64,000 nt of DNA. Source: Allium sativum. Its lineage: Eukaryota; Streptophyta; Magnoliopsida; Asparagales; Amaryllidaceae. Positions 22,936 through 33,171 of the stretch are shown piece after piece. The notes beneath the pieces are model-generated. The model was given only the letters and a program-made list of their open reading frames with translations, made no database searches and was not told the DNA's origin. The stretch's first letter is position 1. Every line of letters starts with the position of its first letter. Made by a program: the position numbers and the translations under genes. Location: positions 757,031,603-757,095,602 of the forward strand of contig CM060922.1 in assembly GCA_030737875.1 (NCBI GenBank), in the 5' to 3' direction.

Positions 22936-23640
22936 TATTAAGCCCAGGTGTCCAGAATTTAAGGGAGGTGCTTTTCAAGTGCTACACTTATGGGAAGGAA
23001 GGTCACTTGAAGAGGAATTGTCCTGAGAGCAAGCAGTAAGGCAAAGTGGAAACTCTGGAGACAAAAGGCAAGTCCATAGTGGAATCTAATGTAGAAAATG
23101 TAGGGCAAGTGGAAGATACATTATTTATTTGCCAAATGCCAACACCAGTAGTGTATGATACAGGAGCAACCCATTCTTTAATCTCCCATGATATTGTTAA
23201 GTTATTGAAACTGAACTACATATTAGTAGAAAAACCATTACTTATCAAAAATCCCCTAGGAAGTTATTGTGTTTTGGATATGATGTGTATGGGTGCAGAA
23301 CTAGTTATAGGAGGAAATATTTTTATTTTTGATTTGTATGTTTTAAATTACCCAAGTATGGGTATTATATTGGATATAGACTGGTTAAAACAATATAAGG
23401 CTATAATTAATTTAGAGACATCCACCATTTCATTCCAAAACCATAGGAAGCAGAGAGTTGTTGTTCTTTGTGAATCAGCAAAGGAAAGAAAATTATTTCA
23501 TTTATATGGGTTGAGTGGTGAAACATCTGAACTTTCAACAGAGAACATACCCATAGTATATGAGTATATGGATGTGTTTGGAGAAGTTAAAGGCATCGCA
23601 CACGTAGGCCAGTGGAATTTCATATTAATTTAATTCCTGG
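22936..23640 (+). pseudogene. Zinc-knuckle and protease remnant of element C
   Basis: After the G insertion the gag C-terminus resumes with CYTYGKEGHLKRNC (about 22980-23021). This is a CCHC knuckle whose second cysteine is tyrosine. A stop at 23037-23039 follows. A frame at 23046-23633 then carries the aspartic protease motif YDTGATHSLIS (about 23155-23187) and the downstream ILDIDWLKQY segment typical of gypsy proteases. A frameshift near 23610 separates it from RT. The protease would cleave the polyprotein; the motif is intact but the frame is not. Confidence 0.85.
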
Positions 23641-24900
23641 AGCATGCCGCGTAATCAAGAAACCTACCAGAATAGAACCAAGTGAGTTAATAGAACTAAA
23701 GAAGCAATTGGAGGAGTTGGAAGGAAAGGGTTTTATTAGACCAAGTAACTCTTGTGGGGTGCACAAGTGGTGTTTGTAAAGAAGCAAGATGGTTCTCTAA
23801 GACTATGTATAGACTACAGGAAATTAAATAAGTTGACAATTAAAAATAAATACCCTCTACCAAGGATTGATGATCTTTTTGATTAATTAGCTGGATCAAA
23901 GATATTTTCCAAACTTGACCTAGCTTCTAGATTTCATCAAATGAAAGTGGCAGAATCTAGCATTAAGTACATAGCTTTCAACACTAGGTATGGGCTGTAT
24001 GAATTCTTAGTTATGCCCATTGGATTAACAAATGCATCATCATATTTTGTTGATTTAATGAATAGAACTTTTAGGGATTATTTGGATAAATTTGTACTGA
24101 TTTTTGTAGATGAAATTCTAATCTATTCAAAGATAGTAGAAGAACAACAAAATCACTTGTATCTAGTCTTAGGTAGCTTGAGGCAAAATGATTTGAAAGC
24201 AAAGTCTTCAAAATGCACATTTTGGAATGAAGAAGTAAATTTTCTTGGGCATGTTATTTTTGCATAAGGCATTTCAGTAAACCCAAGTAAAGTGGTGGCA
24301 ATACAAACTTGGAAAAAGCCTAAAACTGTAAGTGAGGTAAGATCATTCATGCGAATGGCTGGATATTATAGAAGATTTATTAAAGATTTTTCTTAGATCT
24401 CAGCATCACTGACTAACCTAACTAGAAAGAACCAAGCTTATGTTTGGACAGAAAAATGTGAAAAAGCTTTTGAAGAGTTAAAAGAAGCATTGGTGAATGC
24501 TCCTATCTTGAAAGCGCCTGAAGGAAATCATGATTTGGTAATATATACAAATGCATGTGGACAAGGATTGGGTGGAGTATTAATGCAACAAGGTCAAGTG
24601 GTGGCATATACATCAAGGCAATTAAAACCACATGAGGTTAGTTATGCAACCCATGACTTAGAACTAGCAAAAGTTGTGTATGCCTTAAATCTTTGGAGAC
24701 ATTATTTGTTAGGATCCAAATTTGAACTCTATACTGATCACAAATCTTTGAAATATTTGTTTTCACAAAAAGACTTGAACATGAGACAACATAGGTGGGT
24801 GGAGTTCTTAGCTTCATATGATTTTGATATACTCTACATACCATGAAAAACTAATAATATAGCTGATGCTTTAAGTAGGCAACATGCCAAAGTAAGCCTG
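23612..24900 (+). pseudogene. Reverse transcriptase and RNase H pseudogene of element C
   Basis: RT is recognisable from [18 protein letters not shown] through [38 protein letters not shown] and FLVMPIGLTNA. The active-site box reads FVDE at 24103-24114 instead of (Y/F)VDD. Stops fall at about 23884 and 24265, near 24395 and at 24844, and there is a frameshift near 23760. RNase H follows with [28 protein letters not shown] and [10 protein letters not shown] (24550-24765). Both activities would be needed for cDNA synthesis. Loss of an active-site aspartate and multiple stops make this copy dead. Confidence 0.88.
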
Positions 24901-26235
24901 TTAATGATGGAGGAATTTAAATTTTTAATGATACTCACTGATTTAGAAATAAAAGAAAATGATGGCATGCATAAGGAGGTGCATAGTACATAAGAGAATG
25001 TGGGGAGATTAAGTATGATAACGTTGTAGTTTAATCTAATTTTAAAAGTAGGGTGTATGCAAAAGCAAGACTCCAATATAAAAAAAAACTCTTTTGGAAA
25101 GAGGGGAGGAAGTGCTCAATCTACATATTGATGGAAAAGGATATGTGAGACATAAGAATAGAATTTGGGAACCAGAAAACTTAGAATTACGGGAGGAGGT
25201 ACTAAAATAATATCATAGAAGTAAATACTCCATACATCTAGGGAGCAAAAAAATGTACCAGAATCTTAAAATGGATTTTTGGTGGAAGGGATTGAAAGGA
25301 GATGTAGCCAGATAGGAAAGATGCATGACTTGTCAACAAGTTAAGGCAAAAACACAAAAGCCATCAGGATTTTTACAACCATTAAGTATACCCTAGTGGA
25401 AATGGGAGGATATTTCCATGGATTTCATAGATGGTCTATAAGATCAAAGAAGGGAAATACAAGTATATGGGTAATAGTATATAGACTGACCAAAGTGGCA
25501 CATTTTATCCCAGCTAAATCAGAAAAAAATGCACCAAAATTAGCCTAATTATTAATAAAAGAAATAGTAAGGTTACATGGTACACCTAAGACCATTGTAA
25601 GTGGCAGAGACACTATCTTCACATCTAAATTCTGGAAAAGTTTTCAAGAGGATATGGGCAATGAGCTTTGTATGAATACAGCCTACCATCCTCAATCAGA
25701 TGGACAAACAGAAGTAGTAAACAAGGTGTTAGAAGATTTGTTAAGGGTTTGTATTCTGGATTTGGGGGTAATTGGGAAGATCACCTCCATTTGGCTGAAT
25801 TTATTTATAACAACAGTTATCAAAGTACCATAGGAATGACACCATTTGAAGCTCTGTATGGAAAACCTTATTCATCTCCAGTATGCTGGGTTGAAGCTGG
25901 AGAAAGAGCAATTTTAGGCCCTAAGTACATAAAGGAAACAACTGAAAAGATTGAATTAATTAGAAAAAGAATGGTAGCTGCACAAGATAGACAGAAAAAG
26001 TATGCAGACAGAAAAAGGAAGCAGGTTGAATATCAGATTGGAGACTTTGTTTTCATTAAAATATCACCAATGAGAAAGGGGCTGAGGTTTGGCAAGCATG
26101 GCAAATTGATACCAAGGTATGTTGGACCTTATAAAATTTTAGAAAGAATTGGTTCTCCGGCATACAGGTTAGAATTGCCTAAAGAGATGCAAGGGATGCA
26201 TAATGTATTCCATGTATCACAATTAAGGAGATAAG
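24900..26235 (+). pseudogene. Integrase pseudogene of element C
   Basis: The N-terminal zinc-binding region (about 25080-25400) is badly broken by stops and shifts. The catalytic core is better kept: SIWVIVYRLTKVAHFIPAKS, IVRLHGTPKTIVS, then TAYHPQSDGQTE at about 25677-25712. The open frame at 25668-26234 continues through FIYNNSYQSTIGMTPFEALY to the GPYKILERIG and MHNVFHVSQLRR segments that precede the chromodomain. A frameshift near 25730 must be allowed for. Its role was insertion of cDNA into the genome. Confidence 0.87.
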
Positions 26236-26349
26236 TTCATAATAAACAAGACATTTTGGAGAACCATCTCAAGTTCAGCTAAATACAGATCTGGTTTATG
26301 AAAAAGAACTAGTGGGAAATTTGGCTAAAGATGTAAAGAAGCTAAGGAA

Positions 26350-26475
26350 AAAGACTTTAAGACTTGTGAAGGTACAATGGAGTTTATATCCAACTGATTG
26401 CTCCTGGGAATTAGAGGATAAGGTTAGGGTGAATTACCCTAAAATGTTTCAAATTGAAGGTATTTTCTTTTAAGA
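26350..26475 (+). pseudogene. Chromodomain remnant of element C
   Basis: In a frame separate from the integrase, LVKVQWSLYPTDCSWELED is followed by a YPKMF ending. This is the same position and pattern as LVKVQWGE...CTWETEESIR...PELF in A and B. Such chromodomain-like tails mark chromoviruses and are thought to steer insertion to heterochromatin. Confidence 0.75.
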
Positions 26476-26600
26476 AAATAGCTTACATGTGTGCGTTTTG
26501 ACTACTAGTAAGTAGACTGATTGAATGTGTGTGCATTTACTTAGATTTCCTGAATTTATTTTTGCACAAGCATGAAGAATCGTGAGGACACAATTCCTAA

Positions 26601-26613
26601 AAGGTGGGGTATC
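26601..26613 (+). other. Polypurine tract of element C
   Basis: AAGGTGGGGTATC directly precedes the 3' LTR start TGCAATGACCC. It is short and includes pyrimidines, in keeping with a degraded copy. Confidence 0.6.
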
Positions 26614-29565
26614 TGCAATGACCCGAATTCTTTAGCAAAACCATTTTAATTTTGCCTAAAAATATTTTATCGAATTTAAATGGAACTAGAGATGTTTCTG
26701 TTTTGTGTGCATATGTTAGTATGTGTACATGTGTGCACCACGGACATGCAAAAGACAGATCCATTATTCCAGAAGAAAATTGTTATGATATGCATGCACA
26801 CATATTTTGTTTATTACTGAATTAAATTAAAATGCTCCGGCCAATAAAGATTATAGTTAAGGGTTTGAAATACATGTGTGTGTGTATATATATAAAGGTT
26901 AGTAGTGCAAGTTTTAATATGAGTGGGCAGATTTAGAAAGTGGATTATTTTATCTCCTTTGCTATTTTGTCATGACATGAAAAAGGAAAAAACAATTTAA
27001 ATAAAAACAGTTTTCCTTTAATTCTCTGAAAAGCAATTCAGGCCTTGTCCAGTGGCTTTTATACCCAGGCATTGAAAGTAAATGGGGTAGAAATAAGGTG
27101 TGTTATACTCACACAATTATCATGATCATATGAAGGGAAAAATTGACATTATACACACCAAAAACCCTAGGGATCAAGGCAGTATAAATAAGAGTATCCG
27201 GCAAAATTTTGCTACTTAGAAATTAAGAGGAAAATTATATAACAAAGGGAAAAGACTTGGGAAGTAAGGCAAAAAATATTCTCTGGTTTTCACCCTTGAA
27301 GAAGAAATTTTGGTGAGCAATCTCACTCATAGTGTTTGGTAATAAGTCCTAGATAGGCAGCTAGTAAATTTTGTTATAACTAAAATAATTACAGTATTAT
27401 GCCACGAATTAAAGTTCTATGTTACACTTTTTATATGGATTTTTCTATGCATTGTTTGATAAATCTGAGTTCATTATTTAAGCATATGCAAATTGTTCAG
27501 TTTTACTAAATGGAAGTGTTTCTTTTAAGATTCAAGATAGTATATGCAAATGGTGTTAGAATATGGCAAAATTTCCATAAAAGTAAATAAGGGCTGTAAT
27601 ATACACATTGTATAGGTACTGAGGCTCAATGATTATATGATCATGAGTGCAATAGATTCTTTCTATGTGCTGAACTCTGATCATAGTCTAGATCTATGTT
27701 TTAGCTGGATTCAAATCCATTAAAACCAGCTTATTCATAGTGTCACAAATAGATAAAAATACCCAGAATGCCATGTACTAATATCAAATGCATATAAAAC
27801 CTATATGATTAAAACCATTTATGTTTAGAAATCCTTTTCTTGTTTTATTTGCATATAGTTTGCATATTTGGTTGTTTGATTGTTGTATGGTAACGTAATT
27901 AGTGTATAAAAATTATCAATCAATAAACATAATGTCATGTGATGATTTATGGTTGGAATGTTAAACTATATTGGGTTTAATAAATGGCAGAAATTAAAGA
28001 AAATGATTAGTTAATTAAACTAGGGGACATTGGTCAAGAGGGCTGCAGAATGGCTTGTACTAGAGTTGTAAGTTTGACATATGGCCTAGATTGGTCCTGA
28101 GATCTTTATGTAATTATGTGAACTAGATCATTACAGTATGTCCCAGTGATTCTTATATGCAGATGAAAACAAGGTAAATTAAATAATACAATGATTAAAA
28201 TGGAGTAAGGAAATTGAGTCTTTATGAACCCTTGTTGCAATCTGATAATAAAAATAGATGAATGCATGAGTTCAATCGAGTTGTGTTATCATGTTTGAGT
28301 GTATGAATGAAAATGAATTGGGTGAAATTGTAAATGTACTTGTATATGTGTATTTTATCCCTTGAATAGTAGTGTTTTAAGAAGAAAATGGTGTGCATCT
28401 GCACAATGACTCAAAAACATGCACACTTTAACTATTGTTTTTCTAAATAGAATCTTCTTACGATTTTTAACTCTGTTTTACTATTTAAATTATGATTGAA
28501 ATTGTTCATACCAGACTTGTAGTCTGACCCTGTGTTGCTCATGGCAAATGGGGTATCTCAAAATGAATTGAGGCAGCCTCTGTTGCTTTTTCAGGTAATG
28601 AAGAGGCTAAATAATCTGAGCTAGGGCTTGGCTTTTAATGGGATTTTGGCATGCTTAGATGAAATAAGAGCATTCAGTAAATGCTTGAATCTGCATGAAT
28701 TCCCATGAGTCATTTTATCCTTATTTATGTAATTAAATGTTAATTGTATGGATGTTTAAGTTTATGGGTGTGTAATGGCTTAAGTGAATCTGACAATTTG
28801 AAGAGATTACTGATTTAAACTGTAATTTCTATAATTATCTTTTTTTTCTAAGTAGATGCTACATAGAGTAATTTGGAAATCATAGAGAATTACTAATATC
28901 TCCTATATTAGTCAATCTGGAGTCATTGTAAGAAGAGAAGTGTTCATGAACCTGTCTTGTAAATCTGAATGTTTGGCGCATTTATCAATTTAAGATACCA
29001 CTTCAAAATAAAAGGCATATTTTCACCATTTGGCTCAGCCCAAGGCAAATGGGTTAGCCAAAAGGCTCAATGTTGCACAAGCACAAGAGGATCAGGAAAT
29101 AAAACATGTACCCGGAACTATTTAAACAGTCAATCCAATTTTTCTAAATATGTATTATCATGGTATAAATACAAATTCATCCCAGCCTTTATATTCTTAG
29201 ATTTTGTAGTGATATATATACGTATATGTGTGTATGTATTTTAAATTATAGCATCCCAATATTTTTTGTGTGAATTATTGATCTAAAAATGGTGAATATT
29301 TCTCTTGCTTACCTTCTAACTCTGATCATAAAGCAAAAGGGATATATGTATCTCCATATACATATGTCAATGTCTTCTATGTGAACTAATATAATTATAT
29401 TAGTAAAGTTTTATGATCATGGATGCAATTGTGTGAAAGAATGACTTTGGTTAATTCTGTATACTTATACTCACAATATCATTTTTATAGTCCCTTGAGG
29501 CTTTGCAAAAGAAAATTTCATATATAAACACCATAATATCTTGAAATAAAATTAGGGTTTATCCA
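26614..29565 (+). repeat. 3' LTR of element C (complete, 2.95 kb)
   Basis: It starts TGCAATGACCCGAATTC after the polypurine tract and ends TTTATCCA where LTR J resumes. Its second part duplicates 16392-18519. It includes TATAAATA at 27183-27190, a donor-like TGGTGAGC at 27311-27318, and the dyad CCAGACTTGTAGTCTGACCC at 28511-28530. The short frame at 28969-29244 has a counterpart at 17939 in the 5' LTR and is repeat sequence. Confidence 0.87.
27183..27190 (+). promoter_or_regulatory. TATA box of element C 3' LTR
   Basis: TATAAATAAGAG lies about 570 bases into the LTR and 130 bases before a splice-donor-like GGTGAGC. The matching part of the 5' LTR is lost, so C could not be transcribed from its own 5' promoter. 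Confidence 0.5.
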
Positions 29566-29950
29566 AGTCGGTCGGTGGTTGTGCAACGTTGGACTGGGTC
29601 ATCTCCTGGAAGCTGGTCGGATTCGTCACTTGGAAGCTGGTCGGGTCGGTCGGGAGAAAAGGGGGTCAGTCAGGAGAAAAGATGGTCGGTCGGTCGGTCG
29701 GTCTCATGTACAAGGAAGGATCGGTCTTCTTTGGCTTGTGCAGGGCAGAAACTAAGGGTCGGCCATACATGAAGGAACTGGGTCGGTCAATTGAGTCAGG
29801 GTCGGTCATTCCTGAATGATCAGGTCGGTCAAGTTGTAAAGAAAGAGGGTCGAGCTCAATGTGGTGGGTCAGTCCTAGTGATTTGGGTCAGTCGGTCTGG
29901 TGGATAATAGTCCAGTCGGTCGTAACAGGTGGGGTCAATTAATGATGGCT
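29566..29950 (+). repeat. GGTCG-rich pentamer field in LTR J
   Basis: Runs such as GGTCGGTCGGTCGGTCGG (29687-29704) and many single GGTCGG or GGTCAG units are scattered over about 380 bases. Similar GGTCGGG/CCGATCC fields occur in the LTRs of A and B. Frames through it are low-complexity and not genes. Confidence 0.6.
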
Positions 29951-31282
29951 CGTGGTTGATATTGAACCTTATATTTATCATTGTTCGATTCAACGGTGTG
30001 ATGGCTCCGACAAGAGTCCAGATGAGGATGTTCGAAGCAATGTGATTTGTTTGTTGTTCGTCATTCATCGTATGCAACGAATGTGGAGACGACTCAAGGA
30101 TGTATTGAGTTTGTATGGAGTAGTTGCTCTAAAGTGTTCTAAGCCTATGAATAGTCGTAATTGATAACGACTAGTGGTGCGAAGGCCGAAGAATTATCGT
30201 TGTCGTAGGTTCTAGCGGCTTAAAGAAGGGGTACAACTGAAGATCGGTTGTTGGTCGAGTGCCCTGGGCATTGTGTATGGCCTAGACACGTATTGTGTAT
30301 AGCGTGTGGTGTTTTGCTGTAATCGGGGCATCGTGTATGGTCCTTGACAATTGATGGAAAGTTGTTAGGCAGTCATACGATTAATGATGATTTCGAAGCA
30401 AGGTTGGCGGTGATAGCCATAGTCAGTCATGGATGTTTGGATGCTTGGTTGCTTTGGTTGTACCATCTCACGGAGATTATCTGACTTCGAATGAGGTGTT
30501 CTTTGGGTGCTTGTCTCATATTAGTTCCAGCCTCTGAGGCTTGTGCTTAAGGGATGCCAAGTTCGATTAGGGTCGTTTTTGTGAGATATAACTAGATGTT
30601 GTATGAGTTTCTTTTGCCATGTATGGATGGTTATTCTAATTGCCATGGTAGAGTTGTTGTCCCTTTGGATTTATGGATCGTAAAGGCTATCACTGTCAGG
30701 TGTGTGGAAGGCATGTGTAAGTTCTTCTCTGGAGCTGGGTAGATTAGTTCGTTTATTTACCTAATCTCATATACTTTATTGATGAAGTTTGTATGTTTTT
30801 TTATCGTCACTAAGACTGTTGTCTGACTCAAGGTTTCATGTTTCCCTCTTATTACCTTGGGTTGTTCATCCGATTATTGGATGAGCAGACTAAGTAGCAG
30901 GTGACAGGTGATGCCTTAGTGAGGACGATGATGCTATTCAAAGGCGAGCAGGAGGCTGGCATATTATTTTACCTACTATCTAGTATTTGGATTTCTGTTG
31001 TTTTCTATTTTCTCTGAGTGCTGTAGTAAGGCAAATTGTACAAACACTACTGATGTTATCCACTTGTATGGATATTACTTTCTAGTTGTTATGGAAGTTT
31101 GGTGTTTTTAGCTTCACTATCACTACTTGTTGTATATGTTCTATTATATTTTATCCTTGCGCTATGAGTTTACGACAGGTTCCAATGTTGTTTACCTACT
31201 CTGATGATCGTCATAGCTGCCTGGCACACCTTTAAGCGCATTATTCCTCTTGTTTAGTGGGGGGTTGTGGGCGGTCGTCACA
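29566..31282 (+). repeat. LTR J, 3' part (host of element C)
   Basis: The sequence is richer in G than its neighbours and ends GGGCGGTCGTCACA at 31282. Its second half resembles the U5 part of B and A: AAGACTGTTGTCTGACTCA (30812-30830), TTATTACCTTGGGTTGTTC, GAGCAGACTAAGTAGCAGGTGACAGG split over 30883-30911, and GCGAGCAGGAGGCT. The 5' part lies left of the window behind C. CATCC at 31283-31287 is the expected right target duplication. No protein is recognisable. Confidence 0.72.
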
Positions 31283-31849
31283 CATCCTCTATTCGCACGA
31301 CCACATACTAATCCCGATGGCTACGAAATTAGAAATGCTGTCATGTTTTTCAGACGTGGTTCCAATGGTCCTGGTCTCGTCGAATTCGGAGACCGTTTGT
31401 AAAATGGCCTTTCTATGTGTTATTATTTAATTTTAACTAAGCTTTTCGACCAGCATTTATATTACGCATGCTCACACACTAACCCCAATTGACTTGAAAT
31501 TTGAAACCTTATAATAATTTCTCATTGTGGATCCGATAAAATTGGTTTTGTTGAATTTCGAGGTTAGTTGTAAATTGTCAGTTTTTCTAGCTTTTTAAAA
31601 TAGCATTGAATTATCGATTTTTAAAATATTCCTCTTTAATTATTATTTTAAAAATCCAATAACTTTATTATAACTATTTTATAAGTCGTATTCAAATACT
31701 ATTTGAAAATCTCAAAATTTTCGATATCGGTGAAAGTGTCAACTTCTCAAAATTGTTTAGAAATGAGTGTATGTATCCAGAACCATGCGCAGTTATTCTA
31801 AGTTCTCAAAAACTCGAAATTTCAAAATATAAAAATTTTAGGTCATTAC
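31283..31849 (-). repeat. LTR K, 5' part (minus strand)
   Basis: On the minus strand the LTR begins TGTAATGACCTAAAATTTT at 31849, next to a copia gag remnant. CTTCT at 31850-31854 is the expected target duplication. About 567 bases are visible before J interrupts it. No coding signal. Confidence 0.6.
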
Positions 31850-32700
31850 ACTTCTCCAAATCTGGACAGTCTCTTCTCCAATGGCTTGGTTTCTTACAAT
31901 TATGGCACCTTCCATCTTTAGATTTACTACACCAATGAGGCTTCCTATAATTGGAACGCCCCCTATCACTAATACTAAAAATAAACTTGAACTTGAACTA
32001 CTACTAATTCCTCCAGTACTATCAGCAATACTAAACCCTTTCATCTGATATCTCAACTCTTCACTAAGCAATCTTGTCTTAACATCATCTAATTTCAATG
32101 TATCTTTACCATAGATAAGGCTGCTAGAAACCAGTGTATCGCCTTGGAATCGAACACAACAAAACCATTGCTTTCTGTTCTTCATCAAATTTCAACTCAA
32201 CAGGCTTCATCTTCATCAAGAGGTCATCAAACACACTTAGATGTGTCTTAATTGAAGAACCTTCCTTTATCTTATAAGTGAATAAGGTCTTCAACAGGAT
32301 CAGGAATTAGTTAGAGATTTCTTCATGTAGAGGTCCTCAAACTTCTTCCAAATGCCTTTGGTTGTTGTTTCTTGACTGATTTTAGATATTATGTTCTTTC
32401 CCATAGCAAGTTGAAGAGTAGTAAAGGCTCATTCTTCCAGCTCTTCTATGTATACTGATGAAATATCAGTAGGCAATGTCTCTATATCAAATAATACTCA
32501 ATGAACGTGATTTCTTCTCGAAACTGCTTTCATCATCCACTACCACTTTCCAAAATCTCTTTCACCATTCCACTTCTCTATTGTCAAATGTGATCATAAA
32601 GCCACATAGGAGCCTCTGACCTAAGAAGCTACTACTAGCACTGAATTGACCTCCGAAGTACTATTTGTACTATTTTCATTTCCTTCTACCATTCTATCAA
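31850..32700 (-). pseudogene. gag: Ty1/copia gag pseudogene (partial)
   Basis: Minus-strand frames give pieces of a copia-type gag (UBN2-like): a KFEDLYMKKSLTN-like segment near 32330, then in 31838-32188 YGKDTLKLDDVKTRLLSEEL and a degraded zinc knuckle. Several stops and shifts separate the pieces. The recognisable copia order (LTR, primer site, gag) runs right to left, and the rest of the element is displaced beyond the window by K, J and C. This is the outermost, hence oldest, member of the left nest. Confidence 0.68.
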
Positions 32701-32720
32701 ACATCTTCTTTGCAAATCTA

Positions 32721-32732
32721 GCTTTGATACCA
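32721..32732 (-). other. Primer binding site of the copia remnant
   Basis: The minus strand reads TGGTATCAAAGC two bases inside an LTR end (...CCCTTTACA). It has one mismatch to the initiator tRNA-Met site and is usual for plant copia elements. Confidence 0.75.
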
Positions 32733-32734
32733 GT

Positions 32735-33171
32735 TGTAAAGGGTGATCAATCCCTTTCAGCGAGAAAACCTAAATAGGATCTTGCAATTATGTGATAGAA
32801 CAAAAAAGTTCAAATAAATATCAATCACAGATCACATGAATTTTTTTTGAAAATAAGAGATAACATACAATATTTATAGTGGTTTTACTATCGTGAGATA
32901 GTGTACGTCCACTTTAATGGGGAAGAGATTTTATTAATATTAAAGAGATTACAGTAGAGCAAAGAAATGAAGAAAATTACATAAGAGATGAGATTAACAT
33001 TCTTTATGGCCCTCTTTATATAGAGAAGAATCACTTGGGGATGAAGTAATTGATTTATGTAAATAAATCAATTCAAATATCATTTGCATTAATTGTCTTG
33101 TCATTTAGTTGACTGATAACATTCCATTTTCTCCGTCAATCAATTCTATCCCATAATGATATTCTCTTACA
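32735..33171 (-). repeat. 5' LTR of the copia remnant
   Basis: The inner edge (TGTAAAGGG on the plus strand) is fixed by the primer site. The outer edge is placed at CTCTTACA (33171) because it gives a TGTAA...TTACA pair and a 437 bp LTR, normal for copia; this edge is uncertain. A minus-strand TATA box CTATATAAAG lies at 33013-33022. Confidence 0.5.
33013..33022 (-). promoter_or_regulatory. TATA box of the copia LTR
   Basis: CTATATAAAG on the minus strand is followed by GAGGGCC and lies in the middle of the LTR, the expected place for the U3/R promoter. Confidence 0.55.

Larger units (their letters stand above)
16392..29565 (+). mobile_element. Element C: old Ty3/gypsy chromovirus, nested and decayed
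   Basis: The components in order are a truncated 5' LTR (16392-18519), a degenerate primer site, gag, a 3.75 kb foreign solo LTR (G), then CCHC remnant, protease, RT, RNase H, integrase and chromodomain relics, a polypurine tract and the 3' LTR (26614-29565). The first part of the 5' LTR was displaced beyond the window by F. Many nonsense codons and frameshifts, a damaged zinc knuckle and an altered RT active site show it has long been inactive. C itself is inserted in LTR J; AGTCG at 29566-29570 is the expected right target duplication. Confidence 0.88.

Noticed and set aside
31838..32188. Host gene on the minus strand (116 residues)
   Set aside because: Its flanks (copia primer site and LTR to the right, a YGKDTLKLDDV gag phrase) identify it as a copia gag remnant.
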